Positions 8,570 to 18,249 of a stretch of 20,780 nt of DNA are shown here, in pieces. The translations under genes were made by a program, and so were the position numbers. The stretch is from Mesotaenium endlicherianum. Lineage: Eukaryota > Streptophyta > Zygnematophyceae > Zygnematales > Mesotaeniaceae. How positions within the stretch are numbered: the first letter of the stretch is position 1; the number at the start of each line of letters is the position of its first letter. Location: contig WELA01005080.1 of assembly GCA_009602735.1 (NCBI GenBank), positions 66,559-87,338 on the forward strand, given 5' to 3'. A model generated the notes under the pieces. That model did not search any database. It had not been told where the DNA came from and worked only from the letters and a program-made list of their open reading frames with translations.

Positions 8570-9070
8570 CACTGTTGACTCACCGACCAAAGGACCGAGT
8601 TATCTCAGTCAGCGGTCATGTTGAAGTCGTTATCACTGTCAAAGTGGTCACGACACGTCAAACCCACACCCAGGGATGGATGGGGATTTGGACGGAGTAG
8701 TCAGCCGAAAGGCTAAGGGTATGGAACCAGCAAGTACCCGGAAAGGTACTGATCAATTGGCTATCTAAGCCAAGTACAGCAGGGATGTTGCAGAGGCGTT
8801 GTGTGCCACCTCGGCCAAGACCCTTAGGCGACTAGTCACGGCTTGAGCGTTCATCCTAAACGCTGCCAGCCAGCCACATAGGTATGATTGTCAGCTGAAA
8901 GGCTAAGCAGTCACGCGCGACAATCCCAAGGCATGCATGCATGCTGAAAGACAACTCCTAAGTTGTGTGAGAGTTGCTAGGTAAGAATAGCATGCAAGCT
9001 AAGCACTGTGACTAAGCACTGGCATTCTCGAGAGAGGATAATGTGTGGTGCCTGTGAAAGGCACGAGTCC
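8570..9070. ncRNA. Candidate structured RNA: cluster of perfect hairpins
   Basis: The region contains at least seven short stem-loops: AGTCA-CTGT-TGACT (8577-8590), AGCC-GAAA-GGCT (8703-8714), AGTACC/GGTACT (8733-8750), TTGGCT/AGCCAA (8757-8773), AGCGTT/AACGCT (8846-8864), a 7-bp GATTGTC/GACAATC stem (8886-8925) enclosing AGCT-GAAA-GGCT, ACAACT-CCTA-AGTTGT (8951-8966) and GTGCCT/AGGCAC (9048-9064). The motif CAGC-GAAAGGCTAAG appears twice, 190 bases apart, with a GAAA tetraloop each time. I recognise no tRNA, rRNA, hammerhead or group I intron core. It could be a functional RNA or the leader of a mobile element. The transcribed strand is unknown. Confidence 0.35.
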
Positions 9071-9301
9071 TGCCTGAAGCTGCCTCATTCTTGCTCGCAT
9101 CGTTGTCAAAGGAAGCTGAAGGAGCAGAAGGAGCACAAAGAAGAAGGAGTTCCCAAGGCCATAGAAGAGCCGAGACGCCACGTTTCTGCTGACGTTGGAA
9201 GATTTCTTCCTAAGTGTATCATAGAAAGGTTAGACCTCAGGAGTTTCCAAGAGAGGATCTCGCTAGTAGAAAGTAACGAGCTGCAGAATAGAATCTGTTA
9301 G
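9041..9301 (+). CDS. Small hypothetical Cys/His-rich ORF
   Basis: An 86-residue frame from ATG to TAG. Its N-terminus has Cys spacing C-x2-C-x5-C-x6-C-x3-C with several His, which could bind a metal. A Lys/Glu-rich stretch follows, then a C-terminal part containing CIIERLDLRSFQERISLVES that looks helical. The last hairpin of the upstream cluster falls inside its first codons. No homologue is recognised, and it may be a chance frame within a mobile element. Confidence 0.2.
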   Translation: MCGACERHESCLKLPHSCSHRCQRKLKEQKEHKEEGVPKAIEEPRRHVSADVGRFLPKCIIERLDLRSFQERISLVESNELQNRIC

Positions 9302-10012
9302 GAGGTTAGCATAGATTTGGGTCAAACGCCACAAGCGTGCAAAGGTGACTTAAAATGGTGAGTGCTGTGTTAGTTTCCAAGTTCTCAGAAGTCTCATTTG
9401 TTGAATTACTATTAGCAAGAGTAGTCTCAACAAGTAAAGCTCTCAGTGAAGAATTGAGTGAGCCCAGCCGAGCAGTGAAGAGCTGTTAAGGCGCGGTGTT
9501 GAGTGAAGAGCTCAGACCAAGCCAGCATAGATGTGCAGTTTCAGAGTTTTGTAAGCTGTGACTTGTGGAACTTAAGCGAAAGCCTTGAAGGGCGATTTTT
9601 TCTGAATTTGGCATTGCCTGTTAAGCTGCTTAGACGTGATTTCTGCAAACCACAAAACTTGTTCATTCTGTAAACCCTCAACTTGGGTGAAAGCCTGTGT
9701 GGAAGTAAGACGCTTCTGTCCTTGTAAGGGAAACTGAGGATGAGATAACTTTTTGAAATTTTTTACTAAGTGTTGGTAGGGTGGAATGAGGAACTGGTTG
9801 AGCATGGGAAGCACTAAGTGTGGGATGCTTCACCGCATGATGCAAGTGCAGGAAGACCAGGAATGGGTCAACCCCAGCCAGTCCGCCACCGACGCGCATG
9901 AAAGGGAACCGCCGACACGTTGACCGGATTGAAGGCACACGTGCTGAGAAGCTACGCGCGTGCCAGGGGTCCGACGCTGTTAGGCACGACATTAGTACAG
10001 TGAATTAGCGAC
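9302..10012. other. No gene seen; short GAGTGAAGAGCT-type repeats
   Basis: Three copies of (C/G)AGTGAAGA(A/G) followed by CT or TTG occur between 9445 and 9515. Beyond that I see only unsupported ORFs on the minus strand. Confidence 0.4.
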
Positions 10013-10108
10013 CTTTAATCAAACAAATATGTATTAATAGCGCCCTGAAATCAAACTTAGGAAATATAGTGACAAGACTCGAAAGGCCCCCTCGTGTCCC
10101 TGGTGCCA
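10013..10108 (+). repeat. Diverged direct repeat, copy 2
   Basis: ATTAGCGACC, TAGCGCCCTGAAATCAAA, TAGTGACAAGACT and a terminal GGTGCCAC match the copy at 8441-8530 in order and orientation. The hAT-like element at 10117 is inserted right behind it. Confidence 0.5.
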
Positions 10109-10648
10109 CCTGGTGGCAGGCCCCAGGATTCGAGATAAATTTTATGTTATTTGCTTCTTTGGATGTTTTAAAATCCTGAAAAATCTTAGATTATGTCAAA
10201 AGAAATCCTGGGCATTAGGAGCCGATGTCGCGTAAAATATTTGCCTCATCGATTTTAAGCGCAGTGTTCAATTCCGACGCAGTTCGGTATACGCAGTGCG
10301 GTATATGAATGCGGACAATTGAGTTTTGGCGCAACAACCTCGACAAAAGCGCCAATAGTCGTCTTACATTGACAATTATCACATCATATATGGTCGGGTA
10401 TGACAGAGATGGCCATGGAATTGATTCTTGGTACAAAGTCGTTAGACCTGTTGAAATAAGTGACCAGACTCACCACAATTCGTCAATATTGAATTTCTTC
10501 ACACAAACGCAAGAATTATTGAAAAAATCCTACCAAATTTTGTCGGATGTTCTCGAAACCCTGACCGTCGCCCAGAGCAGGCCAGAGGATGTTTCCGAAA
10601 TTTCTCGAAATCCGCGACTTTTGTCGAATCCTGGGGCCTGCCTGGTGG
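10109..10648 (+). mobile_element. Non-autonomous hAT-like element, copy 1, with 8-bp TSD
   Basis: The element itself is 10117-10640 (524 bp). Both ends are the inverted repeat CAGGCCCCAGGATTCGA, and it is flanked on each side by CCTGGTGG (10109-10116 and 10641-10648). An 8-bp target duplication and ends starting CAGG fit the hAT superfamily; P, Merlin or Novosib-type elements are less likely alternatives. It encodes no recognisable transposase. The ORF 10309-10710 runs out through the right end and is not convincing. The target site is itself the word CCACCTGG found repeatedly in this window. Confidence 0.75.
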
Positions 10649-11184
10649 TCGTCAGAACCCGCTCAAGAGACAGAGCCAGCAGTGGCCAGCGACGTCCTAT
10701 TGCACTTTAAATGATGCACTGCCGAAAAGAAGCCTGACCTGGCTTCTGGCAACGTGGTACGTCGGCGGCTGGAACTCGAAGTAAACGTTATCTCGTGATT
10801 CTTGGCGATTTTCGTCTTTTGAGCCGGCGGGTCTCCAAGGACTTCGGAAAAGCACTTCATCGTGCTTCATCGTCAGGATGCAACCACCCTCAGGGCTCAA
10901 GCCTCAGATCATAGATGTACACGTCAAAACATCTCGGGGCATTATCACGCGCTCCTGTCAAACCGCGCCAAATTATGAAAGACTCCGCGCCTTATTTAAG
11001 CAAGGGATTAAGATTCAAGACGAGTCGCGAGAAGCCCGAGACTCCGAGAGTAACCGTGCGTTCTGGTGAGTTTCATGAGCTCTGGTGTCGTTCCTGTCAC
11101 CTTTTTGCTCACCTTAATCAGTATCGAGATATACTATATTCTGCTCTTCTGGGGGTGGGGACCCGAGAGCAAGCAACTTCTAAG
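10649..11184. other. Spacer between the two elements, possible promoter and donor
   Basis: No convincing gene. A TATA-like CTTATTTAAG (10990-10999) is followed 75 bases later by a consensus splice donor (TCTGGTGAGT, about 11065), an arrangement that could be the 5' end of a transcript. No downstream exon was identified. Confidence 0.25.
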
Positions 11185-11471
11185 CAGGCCCCAGGATTCG
11201 ACGTATTTGGAATTTAGAAAACATCCAGGACCTGACGCCCATGATTTTCTAGAACATACGATAACATTTAAAGGCCTCTTTTATCCTTCTTTGTGTCTGG
11301 GGAAACATCCGGACAAACGATTCCCTAAGCTGTATAGGGAAATGCGTGATTTTGTGAAACATCCGCTCCCAATGACCAGGATTTCATCCCACATAATCTA
11401 AAGGTTTTGCATGATTTTAAAAAATCTAAAAAAGCATATAACATGAAATTTATCTCGAATCCTGGGGCCTG
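11185..11471 (-). mobile_element. Non-autonomous hAT-like element, copy 2, inverted
   Basis: A 287-bp element with the same 17-bp terminal repeats as copy 1. Its minus strand is collinear with copy 1: CGAGATAAATTTCATGTTAT, then GATTATGT, then GAAATCCTGGTCATTGGGAG match the left part of copy 1, and AAACATCC plus AGAACAT match the right part. It is shorter through loss of the centre. The flanks (CTTCTAAG and CTCATGGG) do not form a clear target duplication, so it is older or rearranged. Confidence 0.7.
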
Positions 11472-12270
11472 CTCATGGGCTGATAACTCTTTTGAAAAAA
11501 GTGCAGGAATGTGACCTTTTTTCCAGTTGCGGCAAACAATCTATGTGTTGGCTATTTTTAGCCCTAGGAGCTGCGCAAAAAATCAATGAAACGCATATCT
11601 TTGCGGCACGACTTGCAAGTTTGGCGAAAAAAATCAATGAAAGGTAAAATTATTGCGACAGTTAGCACCCCATGGGCCTGCTTCCAAGTTGCAAGCATAA
11701 GAATTAATGCGCTTCGGATTCTTCAGAGTTCGAAGCAGGTCTACACAGATCGGATAGCGTCCGTATCTACCCCATCCATAGACAGCACTAGAAAAGGTTT
11801 TGCCACATGGTAGCTTGTACGACCATCCCTGCTGCCTACTCGCAGGTGCCTGCCGGCGGCCGCTGTGACCTGCCTGTGCCTGCCTTCAGCGTGCATCATA
11901 AGTTCCAATGAGTTCAGACAATATGCATCAAGCTGCCACTTACTCCAGTATGACGTGTCGAGAAGTGGTGGAATGACTGGATTGCGTTCAGTTGAGATCT
12001 TCAAAAAAATGAGCAATTAGAGGCCGCGCTGGACTGCGCGCCAGACCGCGAGAAATCGATCATTCCAAAAATGTAGGTGCATCAAGGTGCATGCTGGAGC
12101 ACACGCATGTCAGCTTGATAAATTTCGAGAAGGAGGTCTGTTGAACGTTCTAGATTCGTACTTGCCCGGACACCGTCAGGCAGAGCCTCCGTCTGGGTCT
12201 CCAAGTATGTAGGAGATGGCAATCCCAGCAGGCAACCAGACCCTGACCAGACCAAACCGGACCACACTTG
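11472..12270. other. Intergenic, no gene seen
   Basis: A short direct repeat, AAAAAATCAATGAAA, occurs at 11577 and 11626 with similar flanks (GCGC/GGCG before, TTGCG after). Near 12228-12265 a GACCAGACC/ACCGGACC array of about 10-base steps precedes the transporter promoter. Confidence 0.4.
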
Positions 12271-12275
12271 GCCAC

Positions 12276-12284
12276 TATATTTAA
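12276..12284 (+). promoter_or_regulatory. Probable TATA box of the hexose transporter
   Basis: TATATTTAA lies 181 bases before the start codon. From about 12310 to the start codon there is no other ATG, so the annotated start would be the first in the mRNA. The leader is pyrimidine-rich (CTTCTTCATT, CTCTTTCTTCT). Confidence 0.35.
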
Positions 12285-12464
12285 TGAAGTCGATGAGCTC
12301 GAGGTGAGCATAACAGTTGTTTTTCGGGCTCGGTCGCCTCGGCCTGAAGTCGCTATATTCCAGTTTCGTCTTCTTCATTAACAGAGCTCTTTCCATCGGA
12401 GGTCGACTCGCCCCCATTCTTACCTCCGCTCTTTCTTCTACAAGTAGAGAAGAGCTTCTTCAAA

Positions 12465-15328
12465 ATGCCGAGTGGGGGAATTGCACCAGCGGCTGGGGCG
12501 GGAGTTCAAGCCTATGATGGTCGTGTGACAGCATATGTTGTTTTTACATGTCTAGTGGCAGCAAGCGGTGGCTTGCTCTTCGGCTATGACATTGGGGTTA
12601 CAGGTGAGAATGTACCACTCTATGTATCGGGCAGATTGATCTCTGCTCCTGTGTGCTGCGTACATATGGCGGCACAATTTCATATCAGAGAATCTTTGAC
12701 TTCTGCCATGAAGAGAGGAACGAGTGTGATCCAAGATTCAGTGCAGGCCCGCACTAGTGTATTGGATAAGTACTTTTGTTTCTTCACTTTGTAAACTTAC
12801 ATATTTTCATAACCATGTCCTCGTGTTGTTCTTCCAGGTGGCGTAACATCAATGCCGGACTTTCTGAGTAAGTTTTTCCCGCATATCCTTCGGGAGGAAG
12901 CCCAGGCAAGGTCAAATGCCTGGTGTAAATTCAACTCCCAAATGCTACAGCTTTTCACCTCCTCCCTCTTCATCGCTGGTCTGTTTGGAGGCTTGTTTGC
13001 CTCCTACACAACCACGCGATGGGGGAGAGTGCGGACAATGCTGATCTCAGGGATTTTCTTCTGTACTGGTGCCCTCCTCACCAGTCTAGCGCCTTTTCTT
13101 GCTCTCCTTGTTATTGGGCGTATATTTTTGGGCCTTGGCGTCGGATTTGCCAATCAGGTATGTGACGCTTCTGTGCCCTATTTTCTTTCTTTGTTAAACT
13201 TTCGATGAACGTGATTACTTCTGTGATTTGTGAATCCAAGGAATACTTTATTCTTTTTGTAGCACATTACTAGCTATTTTTCCTGCATTGCATGCTAGGT
13301 TAAACATAAAGTGCTCTTTCCAATATAGGCCAATTGTTTACTTTTTCATGTCTCCACTTCCAGTTATTGTGTCGCCTGAATATCACCTGTTTAGATTTCT
13401 TAACAGGGCACTCACCAGAGACATCTAGCATCTGTTGACAGCAGCACCTGCTCGTAGACTAGACACATCATACATGACCCTAACCTGCAATATGTACCTC
13501 CTTGATCCATGATGCAGTCTGTGCCACTCTATCTATCCGAGATGGCCCCTGCCAAGCTGCGTGGAGCCTAGAATCAGATGTTCCAGCTGGCTACAACTAT
13601 CGGCATCCTGGCAGCTCAGCTTATTAACTACGGAACCCAGAACGCCCACCCATGGGGCTGGAGAATGTCTCTGGGACTGGCTGGAGTGCCTGCTCTCCTG
13701 CTCACCATTGGAGGCCTGACTTTGCCAGAGACCCCCAACAGTCTCATTGAGAGGAACCGTCTTGAGCAAGGCCGGAAGACGTTGCAGAAAATCAGAGGCG
13801 TTGATGTCAATGTGCAGGTATGCAGGCAATGAAACCCACTTCTATCCCTTAGTATTATCTTTTATCACCCTCTCAAGGATCCACGCTGAGTGCCTGTTGC
13901 TACGTTCGAGATCAGCCTGCACGGAGTTGCACACATTCATGCCGCTGCCATTTTCTACTTTGTGATGATGAATAAGTCGTTTGATTTGGCTAGCTTGCAA
14001 TGTTCTACTTGCCTTGGTTTCTGAGTTCCTTACAATTGGTCCTGACCTCCATCTTGCAGGCTGAATATGATGACATACTGTCAGCCAGCCAGCGAGCCAG
14101 CGAAGTGAGGCGCCCTTTTCTGACCATCTTCAGGAAGGAGTACAGGCCTGAGCTCACGTTTGCCATCCTTATTCCATTCTTTCAGCAAGTTACCGGAATA
14201 AATGCCATTATGTTTTATGTGGCACCGCTTTTCAATACGCTCGGTTTCGGTGAAAGCACAGCTCTCTATTCAGCCGTCATAACGGGGGCGGTCAATGTGC
14301 TGGCCACTCTGGTGTCCATCCTGACCGTGGACAGGTTGGGGCGGAAGAAGCTCTTCCTCGTTGGTGGCATACAGATGTTTTTGATGCAGGTGAGATTCCC
14401 CTTGCCATATCATTTGCTTTCCAGGACATATTCAATGTCCTTGTGTACTTGGCTTCATCATCAAAATACACATATAAACATCAAGGCTGTATGCATCATA
14501 AAACAGCGCACTAATGTTCAGATTTCAAGGCTGCATGCCCCCTGCTTCCCTCTCTAGGTCTTTCTGACGTGACACTAACCTCTGGTCTTTGTCTCTGCTT
14601 TGCAGATTGCCACAGGGGTCACCCTGGGGGTGGCTTTTGGCAAGGGCGACAAGCAGCTCAGCTCGGGTGTGTCGGCTCTGGTAGTAACCTTTATCTGCAT
14701 ATATGTGGCTGGCTTTGCCTGGTCCTGGGGACCCCTGGGGTGGCTTGTCCCCTCCGAGATTCAGCCGCTGGATACTCGCTCGGCCGGGCAATCCATCACG
14801 GTTGCAACGAATTTCCTCTTCACATTTATTATTGGCCAGGCATTCCTCTCCATGCTCTGCGGGATGAAGTAAGTGCTGTTCGTCGTATCTTGGTGATACT
14901 CTGCAGCAAAAAATTTGCTTTGATATTTCTCTTGATAGAGAATGAATGCACCTGTTGTGGGTAGCTTGTTGACAAGTGCAAAGTTAAGCTTCTGTATATT
15001 TTACCATTCATGTCTGGTACTTAATGACCAGTCCACTTCTTTCAACTTACATCTGTTCTCAGCCGCCCTTCCACCCCGACCCGCCTCTTAATAAATTCGT
15101 AATTTTTTCCTTTGCAGGTATGGCATCTTCTTATTTTTTGCAGCCTTTGTTCTTATTATGACCATCTTCATTCACCTCTGTCTCCCGGAGACAAAGGGCG
15201 TGCCCTTGGAGGAGATGGTGGACATATGGCGCAACCACTGGTTCTGGAGGAACCGTATCGGGGAGAAGGGTGCCGCCGCTGACAGAGACGTGGAGATGAG
15301 GACAGGCACGCAGCCAGCCCCTGCTTAG
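12465..15328 (+). CDS. Hexose/H+ symporter (STP/HUP1-type MFS), six exons, internal TAG
   Basis: This predicted plasma-membrane monosaccharide/proton symporter belongs to the major facilitator sugar transporter family. Exons are 12465-12603, 12838-13157, 13518-13817, 14060-14389, 14606-14868 and 15118-15328; every intron is GT-AG and every phase matches. The product would be 520 codons, normal for plant STP and Chlorella HUP proteins. Landmarks are [13 protein letters not shown] (about 40-52), [13 protein letters not shown] (158-170), PETPNSL (223-229), QQVTGIN (295-301), DRLGRKK (344-350), [12 protein letters not shown] (404-415) and PETKG (474-478), which fit a 12-helix fold. Codon 171 is TAG where relatives have Leu or Phe (RGA-x-NQMFQL). 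The gene is therefore disrupted, read through, or wrongly sequenced; nothing else looks decayed. GC content is well below that of the PPR-SMR gene. Confidence 0.9.
13569..13571 (+). other. In-frame TAG in transporter exon 3
   Basis: The stop lies between GTGGAGCC and AATCAGATG, after residue 170. A single base change from TTG (Leu) would explain it. An acceptor-like AATCAG just downstream (exon start 13578) is in phase 0 and would skip 20 codons including the stop, but would also remove the conserved [12 protein letters not shown]. Confidence 0.85.
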
Positions 15329-15462
15329 GGTGTTGGTTGAATGTCCAATTTTCATCATTGGGTGGAATAAGTTTTGTAGCTGCACAGATTTTCAGGCAGG
15401 TGCTGAAATGTAGTTCAGATTCCTGAATAGTAGGAGGTTTAGTGGATCGAGATGATAGGATG

Positions 15463-15467
15463 TGTAA
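15463..15467 (+). terminator. TGTAA poly(A)-like signal of the transporter
   Basis: TGTAA, the usual polyadenylation signal of chlorophyte green algae, occurs 135 bases after the transporter stop codon. The word is short, so it is suggestive only. Confidence 0.35.
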
Positions 15468-16159
15468 CTTATTTGGAGATTCTTTTTGGTCGTAGAAAAG
15501 GATGGAGTGCTGTTGCACCTCCCATAATAGGTACCTCTACTGGGCACTGCAAATGTTCTGGTCTCATCAACACATACTGCGTCTGTCTGTTTGTCACGTC
15601 AGATAGTGTCAGGTTAATTGTCAGGTTGTCTCAGGTAGTCAATAATGCAGGCCGGAGTCTGGAATTGTGGTGCCCAGAGATTATCAGAGTGCTAGAGGTG
15701 AAATGATTGGCCATGTGCAAATAACTTGTATCGTCTTTGACGCCCCTTTTGAGGTCCTAATAATTAGAAGAAACTTTTTCCGTGGCATAAGATACGAGTC
15801 TATCTATATTAATCTGAACACAGCAGGAACATTGGTGGGTTAGCCATAGAGGCCAGGTGCTCTTTTCTCATGCCGCACTGTGAGCTTGCTTTGGCTGCTA
15901 CATCCTGCGCTTAATTTGCTAAATTGGACAGGTGTCAATTGTCACAGGCAAAGTTGTCCTTAATGATTTATATTCGTGCACAAGAATTTCAAATGTATTT
16001 GGATGTAATTTGACTTGAAAACGAAGTACAGTGCTTGCCTAGTCTTTGCGACTCATAGCGCAGCTTGTTACTACGCCACCATTGCACACAACATTCGACA
16101 CATGCTCCAGGTTGACTTCGGTTGGCATTTAACTGCAGGCTAGTGATGAACCCTGGTCT
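15468..16159. other. Intergenic, no gene seen
   Basis: Mixed composition with no open frame that shows a recognisable motif on either strand. Confidence 0.4.
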
Positions 16160-16793
16160 CTTTCTTGAGACATACTTATCATGCCCGGCCGTGCTACCGC
16201 CAGCCTGGGTGTTGCTGACTGCACTGGGAGTGCTGAGTATGCCCTCCGCGTGTACGCTGACTGGACCATGAATGCTGACTGTGCTCTTGTGCTGACTATG
16301 CTCTCCATATGCTAAATTTGCACTCTGACTGTATGCAGATGGTGCACTTCCCAGTGCTGACTGTGCCTGCTGCCTCTGTGTGCGTGCTGACTAGATGTGC
16401 AGATAGGCTGCAGCCCACCAAACTTCTTGTAATACGCATACATTTAGTGCAAATTGTCTGTGTTCTCTCTGTGCATGCTGACTGCATGCGCGTGCAGATT
16501 GTACATTGCTTGCGTGCAGGCTGCAGCTAAATCACTACTCCTGCTCCGCATGCTTGCATGCATGCTGACCAGCACGCTGACTGTGCATGCTGATTGTGTG
16601 CGCGCGTTGACTGGTCTCTCTGCACATGTGCAGGCTGCAGCCCAACAAGCACTCGTATTCTAAGTGCTGATTTTGCATGCTCTGTGCATGCTGACAGCGC
16701 ATGCCGACTATGCATGCTGATCAGGCATGCGGACTCAGCGTGCTTGCTGGGCATGCTGACTATGTAGGCTGTAGCCGGGCCACGTTATTCTTG
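16160..16793 (+). repeat. Degenerate CATGCTGACT repeat with higher-order units
   Basis: The words TGCATGCTGACT, GTGCTGACTGTGC and relatives occur more than 15 times. A longer unit, (T/G)GCAGGCTGCAGCCCA/TAAA followed by about 20 AC-rich bases, starts near 16403, 16517, 16630 and 16766, giving a spacing of about 113-135 bases. The array runs directly into PPR-gene-like sequence at 16794. Confidence 0.65.
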
Positions 16794-17260
16794 TGCGCCA
16801 AGGCAGGCCGGCTGCAGCCTGAAAGGGCAGCTGCCAGGTGGCGCCCTGCCAAGTCACCTTGAACGCGCTCATGAACGCGTGGGCGCTGGCCGGCAATCTG
16901 CACTGGGCGGAGGCCGTGCTCGCCCGCATGCCGCCAAGTCTTGTGCGTGCACACCTGTCTTGTCGACGCGTACGCGCTGCAAGGACGCTGACGGGGCGCT
17001 CGCCAGCTGGCAGGCCATGCGGGCGGTGGGCGTCTCGCCCGACGTGGTGAGAGGGGGGGGTTTATTTCAACGCAGACTTTGCAAGGACCACGCACTACAC
17101 ACGCGTCAGCAGACCGGTATGGCATTGCTAAGCGACACCTGGCGGGGCTCTTATCGGGTTGCATGAAGTGTCCTGTGCCCTGCGACAATAGTCCCCTTGT
17201 TCCCCTCCTGATCGCGCGCCACCTCGTCCGCTCGCCGGCTCGCTCGATTGCTCGCTTCCA
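16794..17260 (+). pseudogene. Broken, internally deleted copy of the PPR-SMR gene
   Basis: Pieces match the gene at the start of the window in the same order. 16794-16809 matches 45-60 (TGCGCCAAGGC). 16838-16930 encodes a PPR motif with CQVTLNALMNAWALAG followed by NLHWAEAVLARM. 16965-17046 matches 144-227 almost base for base ([18 protein letters not shown]) and keeps a GT donor. 17161-17260 matches the last exon and the bases after its stop (6372-6470). Pieces are in different frames: GTACGCGCGCTGC has become GTACGCGCTGC, a two-base loss, and a TGA interrupts the first part. The linker and SMR exons are absent. Confidence 0.75.
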
Positions 17261-17890
17261 GCTGGCTCAATGCCACCTGGCATCGTATGCAGCAGCCCCA
17301 TCCATCAAAGCTTCATCCTGCGCATTAGGGTTCAGATGAGTACTTTCATCCTCTTTATGAGGTGTTTCTTTCCCATGCAACGAACTAATGAACCAAAACC
17401 TTTATGTCTAAATTCTTACGCCCAGAATCAGAGATCTACGTGCTGAAACCCTAGAGCTTGAGACCTTCTCTTTGAAGGCGCGCTGGATTGCAGCTACTCC
17501 GTGAAGACATGCACAGCTTGCACCAATTCACTGTCGTGACTCCGTTCTCGTGGGCTCGCAAGCAAGAGTGCTTGCAGCGCATGATGTTCTTCCAGCGCCA
17601 GCTATTCTTATGGCGCCGGCTGTTCTTTCAACGCAGAGCGGAGGGTACCAATCCCAGCGTCAGGTTTTGGGGTTCTTAGCTCCAGGCTAGGGCGTAGGGC
17701 ACAGGCCGTAGGGTGTAGATGTCTGAGATTAGGGTTGGTTAGGGGCTTACGCTTCAGGACGGGCATGGCTGCGTGCTCCTCCGAGAAAGCGCGCGCGCTT
17801 GGCTTTTCAGTCTCAGGGCTTTGGGGTTGAGCTTTAAGGGCAGGCCTGGCTGTGCGATTCCGTTGGGAAAAGGCGCGCGCGTGCGGGAGC
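17261..17890 (+). repeat. Duplicated 3' flank of the PPR-SMR gene
   Basis: TTAGGGGCTT...GGCATGGCTGCGT...CTCC...GCGCGCGC at 17739-17795 repeats 7031-7100. The distance from the exon match is about 530 bases here and about 610 bases at the parent gene, so the two loci are collinear. A third, weaker GGCCTGGCTGTGCG...GCGCGCGCG unit follows at 17842-17885. I see no gene in it. Confidence 0.55.
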
Positions 17891-17922
17891 GCTCGGCTCG
17901 ACTTGCTCAGGAAATCCTGAAT

Positions 17923-18249
17923 CTATGAAGCCTTTTCTATAATATATATTGCTTTGTGATTCCTGACCTCTTCCCGTCGAGTCTCGCTTTGACTCTGGTC
18001 AGTTGCGAGACGCCAGAGGCGCAGCTGTGCCTGCGTCGCTGCGATATAGGCAGCACTGTCTTGGTGGTCGATTGCGGGCACGGTCGGTGTTGCGCCAGTT
18101 GTCAGTTCCCCCGTGCCAGCGTTGGCAGCGCCGTGTCTCTGTGATTGCCCCATCGTGCTCCGGTTGCCAGCCAGAGAAGTTGTGCCAGCTGTCGGCACCT
18201 TGTTGCCTGCGCCGGAACAGCGCGAGCTGTCTGACCACAATAATTGCAA
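17923..18249 (-). CDS. Unrecognised minus-strand ORF, possibly element-derived
   Basis: A 108-codon frame rich in Ala, Thr, Gln and Gly, with AAYIAATQAQLRLWRLATD followed by a charged Arg/Glu end. Its composition recalls the start of some retrotransposon gag proteins, but there is no motif to confirm this. Overlapping frames on both strands are also open because of the local GC content, so it may be a chance ORF. Confidence 0.15.
   Translation of the reverse strand: MQLLWSDSSRCSGAGNKVPTAGTTSLAGNRSTMGQSQRHGAANAGTGELTTGATPTVPAIDHQDSAAYIAATQAQLRLWRLATDQSQSETRREEVRNHKAIYIIEKAS

Noticed and set aside
8999..9021. CTAAGCACTG direct repeat as a CRISPR-like or iteron array
   Set aside because: There are only two copies, 13 bases apart, with no further units.
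10309..10710. 133-codon ORF inside the first transposon as a transposase or cargo gene
   Set aside because: It has no recognisable domain, runs through the element's right end, and the second copy lacks this central part.
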